Positions 58,601 through 64,000 of a DNA stretch of 64,000 bases are shown here, piece by piece. The first letter of the stretch is position 1. Each line of letters starts with the position of its first letter. The DNA is from Strigamia acuminata (taxonomy: Eukaryota; Arthropoda; Chilopoda; Geophilomorpha; Linotaeniidae). A model generated the notes under the pieces. It saw only the letters and a list, made by a program, of their open reading frames with translations. It did no database searches and was not told the DNA's origin. Both the position numbers and the translations under genes were made by a program. The stretch spans positions 2,849,186 through 2,913,185 of the forward strand of contig OX442317.1 of the NCBI GenBank assembly GCA_949358305.1. The letters run 5' to 3'.

Positions 58601-60701
58601 GTTTCAGCTCCTTCTTCTCCTCGATTCTTCCCACAAACTTCTTGTCCTCCTTTTTCACCGTCGTCGACTTCGTAACGCTTGATTTTATTTCAATTTTCTT
58701 CGTCACTGGACTCGCTTCCCTCTTGGCGGTCTTGAGCGGCATCCGCTGCAACTTTTTCTGCCCGACCGTCGCCATGGAATTCTCCGAACAAATGGAATGT
58801 TTGAGCACATCCAGATGCTTTAGTTTGTCCAAACCAGCAAATATCTTCGACTGCGGACTGCTGCCAGGAAAAAGAATCCTCGTGATGGAGTCTGCCGGAT
58901 CCGCCGGCTGCCACACGAGCAGGGCACAAATGGACATCAAGTTGGGCAATGGAATGGTCAGTTCCTTTTCTTGGCTCTTTGCCTTGCTTTTGTACTGACT
59001 TTGAGCGTTCCACTGATGAAGAAACTCCTTGACTTCGCGGCTGTCCTTTGTGGGGTTGACGACGTACATGTCTAATCTGCCGTGTCCGACCTTGTGGTAC
59101 AAATTGACCGGCTCCAGGTTGGGATCCCGGTAGCACTTCTGCGGAACCACGTTCAACTGCTTGAGATTGTAAATGAGATTCTGGTTCTCTTCGCCCACGT
59201 TGATGACCAAGCCGTCGTGGTCCTTGAGCCCGTCCGGCGACGACTTCTTGCCGTCACTGAGGTTGCAGAAGACGTGTCCGATCTGCGGATAGACTTCGCT
59301 CATGGCTTTCCGCTGCAGCAGGGAACTGACCCCGCTGATGTTTGAGTTGTTGAGGCGAGTGACCAGGAGCGCGTCCACTCGGTCCAGGTGGCGCACAAAA
59401 TCCCAGAAACAAGCGCGACGACTGAAACCGCCGTCGACTAACATATTGAAGCCGTTCACCCCAAACAGGGCCGAATCGCCCTGTCCTCCGGGGAAAACAT
59501 AGAGAGTCGGTCGGCTGAAGCGAATATTCCCAACCACGTCGGACGGTTCGAGAATATCCCCTAATGACTGTGGCTTGAGGAACTTTGAGAGGTGCGCCAC
59601 AAAGTTGCTGGCACCCGGTTGCATGGAGCATTTGTCGGCCGGGTTGATGGAGACTTGGGCGAATTTGGTTGACGGTTCCTTGGCCAGATTCGCGCTCACC
59701 CAGTCGCCCTCGCTCGCACAGTGCACGTGGATCGAGATGCTGTTGGCGTATTGTTGGAACAGCCACTGCACGTCACCTTCTTGCAGCGTGTCTATCAAGT
59801 CCATGTAGGAGAAGGTGCCGTCTTGGAGGACCCACGATCCGCTGCCACCGAAGGCGTAGCCGGCATGGATGATGTGTTTGTGACGGGTGTAACTTGTCAG
59901 CAGGTTTTTGATGCATTGGCGGAGTGTGTTTACTTGCGCGTTGATTAACACTTCGGTCACTAGGTTTTCGGTTACGTGTTGAATGAGATGTTCTCCTAGA
60001 AAAGAACAAACAGTTATGTTAATCGCTTGGCTTCATTTCACACACTGGTATTTAAAAGGTGATTATAATTTATAACCGCTTGGAATTGAAATCAAATTAG
60101 CTGCGTTCGAAAATTCATTCATTCTTTGACAGTTGTAGTGGGCATGAACACAAACACGTGTAACTAGAATTTTAAACTGAATTTTTGAATGCAGCGACTA
60201 ACTAAAATAGAGATACAGTCAAAACTCTTTACAACGAATCGAAAAATCGATTCGTTATAACGAGAATTCGTTATATCGAAATTTTTAAACTCTGTGTTCT
60301 ACGGCCAGCCAACCAAATCGGCCATTTTTAGGTATTCGTTATATTGATAATTCGTTATATCGCGATTCGTTATAAAGAGTTTCGAATGTGAGCAATACTG
60401 TATACTGTCTTCTTTTGGTTATCTGCTTGCTGAGTCTTCTATTGGCAGAGAAGCGATTACACAATCTACATTATAACACATTAATTTGTGTCTATTAAAC
60501 ACAGGTAAATTGTGTTTTGTGATTATAATCAATGCCTTTAAATGCCCTTAAAAGTGTTAGTTTAATAGATTTATTGGGAAGAGATCCTCTTGTTTATTTT
60601 CGCACCTGTCCTTGGTTCTTCCTTAGGCGTCTGATTGATAACCAATTGTAGTTCGGAATTGAGATCACATCCATTGTTTGCTGTATCCCATGACAGAAAT
60701 C
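52611..60701 (-). CDS. MAP1: Microtubule-associated protein 1 (MAP1/futsch family), 5' end incomplete
   Basis: Two exons are clear: 60606-60701 and the giant exon 52611-59995 (2460 codons). Their join keeps phase and yields ...NQTPKEEPRTGEHLIQHVTE. MAP1 proteins stabilise microtubules in axons and are cleaved into heavy and light chains. The N-terminal fold has YVFPGGQGDSALFGVNGFN, LVDGGFSRRACFWDFVRHLDRVDALLVT and GRLDMYVVNP, the MAP1 signature. A Lys/Glu region with repeated KKE/KKD (about 58420-58680) is the likely microtubule-binding stretch. A long acidic middle contains repeats. The C-terminal light-chain domain has VDLAYIPHHGNPHYSNVEFF and ends RLEF. Upstream exons before FLSWD are not identified; a GTG at 59960 is not the start, since the frame stays open to the acceptor. 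Confidence 0.93.
56230..57070 (-). repeat. Protein-level tandem repeats within MAP1
   Basis: Codes for many short repeats of two kinds: PESQLEE(T/P)IEKVI (56230-56700) and PE(T/A)IEKVV (56730-57070), about 7 to 21 residues each, all in frame. Acidic with regular hydrophobic positions, so helix-forming is likely. Confidence 0.85.
57495..57525 (-). repeat. Trinucleotide run coding poly-Glu in MAP1
   Basis: A TTC run on plus reads as consecutive Glu codons on minus. Such runs often vary in length between individuals. Confidence 0.8.
60216..60400. mobile_element. ~185-bp pogo/Tigger-like MITE
   Basis: Flanked by TA (60214-60215 and 60401-60402). The ends start CAGT and both carry the AACTCTTTAYAACGAATCG motif in inverted order. 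The interior repeats TTCGTTATA several times. Similar TTATAACGA sequence is typical of pogo-type ends. There is no transposase. It sits in the MAP1 intron 59996-60605. Confidence 0.65.
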
Positions 60702-63700
60702 CTGAAAATAGAAATGGAAAAGCGATATGAGGAAGCTGTCTTAGTTTTCTCTATTTCTACACACAATGATTAAAGCAACCCAAGATGTGGCTGATTAAAC
60801 ATCCTTGTTACTAAGCGATCACCTGATTTTCAGCTACCTAATTGGCACAAATGAATTAAAAGCAAAAATCAAATAATAAGGAAGTGAAAAAATGACTCAT
60901 TTTTCTCCATCTAATTTCCACTCTTTAAAGAGTAATGGCCTGAAACCTAACCTGGTATTTTTCAAACAGTTGGTCATTGGTTAAACAGCTGCCACAATCC
61001 GTTGCCCTTTCTCACATCTTGAAAATTGCACACTACCAACGTCAATTTTCAACTCCCACAACTGCATTCATAATTTCTATTTGATTCTATTGGCAACAAT
61101 CGATCGAGAAAACCACAAATTGTTCAAAAATACATTGGAATTATATTGCTATGTAATTTGTTTATTTATTTATTTTGCATTCCCAATATTATTATTGGTC
61201 AAATGTAAATGCATCTTCAAATGCATGTTTTCAATTGTATTATATGAAATGCATTATTTAACGTATAAATAATATAAATGTATTTTTGAACCATATGGGC
61301 CTATAAGGAAAAAAATAAATAAAAATACATAAATATTGTATGTACACTTGTTAATATTATTATCAATTCATCTGTGTATTTTCCGGATTGAAAGAAGCGG
61401 TTGAGATTTGGTTGCAAATTTGTTTGCATTTGCTCAAGTTGCACCAGACTGAAGAGATGGGGAGAGAGTGGGTGGGTGTGGGGGGGGGGGGTGTTTGTGC
61501 AAGCAAGAAAAATCAATAATGGACGAGCCAAAGATGGATGCCAAATGGGTGAGGGAAGGAGCAGGTCAATAAAGGGGTCTATTCTGGAGTCAAGGACGTT
61601 CCAAGGTCCCTCAGTAAACACGTTGTACAATTAAATTCCCAATAAAAGAGTTGAGTGTTTTTTGGTTTGGTGAATTGGTCATCAGCATTGTTTATGTTTG
61701 CACCTCTGTAACCTCCTGTCGTGGACACACAAAATACAAGTAGCCTTTTGTTCTTTGGCAAGTAATTAGGTGGTGAAAGGACTCTTGGCTCGTGCACTTG
61801 GTTCACCGGCTTTTCAAAAGGGAAGAAGGTGGAATTTAAAAAGAAAGTCTAAGTGTGTGTCTGGTGAGATTTTTTGTTTGTTTTATCTGATTTTGTTTTT
61901 GTTCTTTTGTCTTTTGCTTATTGGAGATTGCATGTGGGAAGATCCCATCTTGGATTTCTTGTATGAGTGAAACGAGAAGAAGCGGTGGCGGTGATAAAAA
62001 AAAAAAAACCTCGTTCTCGTTCCCAAATATGGACTGAGAGATGTCAATGTTCAACACTTCCCACTGTTAATGACTAACTACTTCCGGTTGTCATTCCACG
62101 ATACACAAGATGAGTCGTTGCGTGTGCTGACTCATCAAAGGGCCATTTAAAAAAAAAAAGTTGGAGAAAAAGTTGGAAAAAGTAAGGAAGTAGTGTGGAT
62201 TTAAGACGCCATTTTTGTGGGTTGATTGGCAATATAAAAAAATATAAAAAAAAGGTTGTAAGTTGCATTAGTTGTATGAAATCTTGGCTAATGCCTCCTT
62301 AATTTCCTAGGTAAAGTAATTGAAGTTAGCCAGAATTAATTCAATTGCTTGAATAGCGTTTTCATGACACTCATTCTGCTTAGTGAGCGTGAATCTTAAT
62401 AATAGAGTTAGTTTAGCATAGTCATATTGCCTGAATGAACAGATGGATGAGTGGGCAGACAAAGTTTAATGTCATAACCACCAACTAAGACCATTACGCA
62501 ATAATTAGACACAAATGCTTCAATCAATCAAAGACGATGCGTGCAATAAGTGAATAAATATGGCTGAACTTGAAGGTCCCAAAAAAATGAATTAGGGATA
62601 AAACTGCACACTCCAAACTGAGTCTATAAATGGAAATTGGGGTGGTACTTAAAGTTGTGCGCAGCTGAGATCTGAATGATTGTTCATGCGCAAAAATGTA
62701 TTTTATGATTTGGCTGTATACATTTGTCTGATTTATCATTCTGCCGGTGAACAGCTAGTATTATATTGATATAAGTTAAGCAAAATATGACGTAACACGT
62801 TAAAAGCGCGAAAACGAGATTTTAGTAGCGCGCAGACTGGTCACGCTTGGTCTTATTTCATTGGTTGTATGTTTTCGAGATGACTGAGTAGCCCCCCTTG
62901 AATATTACTCAATTATTAGTGCCAAAAAAAGCCGCTGTGGGTCGCTGCAGTCAATACAGCAAAAAAAAATTGAATCATAAGCTCGTATATTTTTCTTTTG
63001 TTTTTTTTTAAAATGATGGCACTGTCAACTGTCCAATGGAAAGTAATTTGGCCTTTTCTAACAAAACAAACCAAGCAGATTCTAGAAGCTTTTCTCCAAA
63101 TCAATCTTGAAATCCAGCCGATTTTTTATCCAAGGAATTATATTAGAGTGCAACAAGATGGCTGTCGAGTCTCCCCACACCGCAGGACAGCCTCGATTCT
63201 CTAAACTCAATGCTGTCTATTGTGTTTTATAGCCACGATTGGCGAAGATTGCGCTTACGATGTAAAAGAAGCAGCCGTTCTTGTTACGGAATTAACATAA
63301 CTGAATTTATTAACAAAAATTAACAACACTAATAAAGGCCAACCAACCAATATTAGGGGAGTTCTCGTTATTTACGTGAGTATGCGTCCCAAACTAGTGT
63401 CTTCAGTCCCCTGTTTGCACTAGCGAAGACCATATCAGTCACACGTTTGCGTCATACACATTAACAAAAGGTCAGGATTTGGGAAATAGGGTTAATTATT
63501 TTTTCTAATCCAATTTCCAACCACCTTGAACTGCCAAACTGCATCCAAATCGGAGATTTAATCTCCCAACTGGCACGAAAAGGCAAATACGGAATGCTAA
63601 AAATGTTGCGTGCAAATCAGAAGCCAAACCCTGACCTTTAAAAAATATTTTTATTATTATTTATCACAGCGCATTATGGACGTTTTGGGATTTTTAAGTG

Positions 63701-64000
63701 CAGCAAAATGTAGTTTGGCACCTCTTCAACTGCGATGTATCTTTAATGTGGGTCTACTGTCAATTTGTAGGTGCAAGGGGTCGCCCTATAGGCCAGGTGG
63801 CGACTTATACGGATCGATCGAATTGTTGGCGCCACTTTTATCGATCCGCCTAGACGTGGAGCAGTGAGGGAGAGCCGGCGCCATTTTGGATGACCCACAA
63901 GTTGACGATCGTAAATATTAAATATAAATCTGCAGTCTGTAATTCAATGCTCGCCTCATTATTTTTCCTTTTATACGCTCGTTGAAATGCAAATTTGCAT
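60702..64000. other. Right end: MAP1 upstream introns or intergenic DNA
   Basis: No exon could be supported. Noted: a poly-G run near 61480, a CAAGATGGCTGTCGAG start-like context near 63160 (+), and a CAAAATGGCGCCGG context on the minus strand at 63884. Missing MAP1 5' exons may lie here or beyond the window. A 9-bp inverted repeat (CGGATCGAT / ATCGATCCG) sits at 63810-63848. Confidence 0.35.

Noticed and set aside
58099-58998. 299-codon plus-strand ORF
   Set aside because: It is exactly antisense to the Lys/Glu-rich part of MAP1; low-complexity codons on one strand keep the other open. The protein is a Ser/Phe/Leu run with no family features.
60990-61100. Candidate upstream MAP1 exon with a GTGAG donor near 61014
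   Set aside because: Joining it to the 60701 exon makes a TGA stop at the junction.

Overview
Eukaryotic, animal nuclear DNA. The window is AT-rich and the genes are split by many short introns (mostly 50-400 bases, GT-AG, with a few GC-AG candidates). AATAAA signals lie close behind most stop codons. The protein set is bilaterian: a two-LIM muscle-type CRP, PRMT1, ERGIC2, COX5A, MAP1, SLC10A bile-acid-type carriers and a Ras-dva/RASD-like GTPase. The compact AT-rich architecture would suit a tunicate or another small-genome invertebrate, but the species cannot be fixed from sequence alone.

Layout. 0.6-2.2 kb: CRP/LIM gene (+). 3.0-5.0 kb: PRMT1 (+). 5.5-7.0 kb: phosphoglycolate-type HAD phosphatase (+). 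8.1-10.2 kb: NAP1-like histone chaperone with two candidate last exons (+). 10.4-11.9 kb: ERGIC2, convergent (-). 12.2-18.8 kb: two tandem threonyl-tRNA synthetase genes (+). 21.3-35.0 kb: five tandem SLC10A carriers (+); the first is divergent, the next four are recent near-copies, and the fourth carries a 4-base deletion. 35.2-35.8 kb: intact COX5A (-). Broken antisense COX5A pieces follow carriers 2, 3 and 4, so the copied unit was SLC10A plus COX5A. Two units also carry a decayed LTR-retrotransposon leader/gag piece. 36.4-45.6 kb: Ras-like GTPase whose two large introns hold minisatellites, a 1.3 kb LTR composite, a 553 bp MITE and a foldback structure. 47.4-49.4 kb: orphan Ig plus cysteine-rich single-pass receptor (+). 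52.6-60.7 kb: MAP1 (-), mostly one 7.4 kb exon. The last 3 kb has no gene I can support.

The genes are mostly unrelated housekeeping and neuronal/muscle functions, with no sign of one pathway. The dynamic part is 21-46 kb, where tandem duplication, possible gene conversion and several mobile-element families meet. All exon structures were read by eye from splice sites, phase and family similarity; total lengths are in frame for every gene reported as intact.
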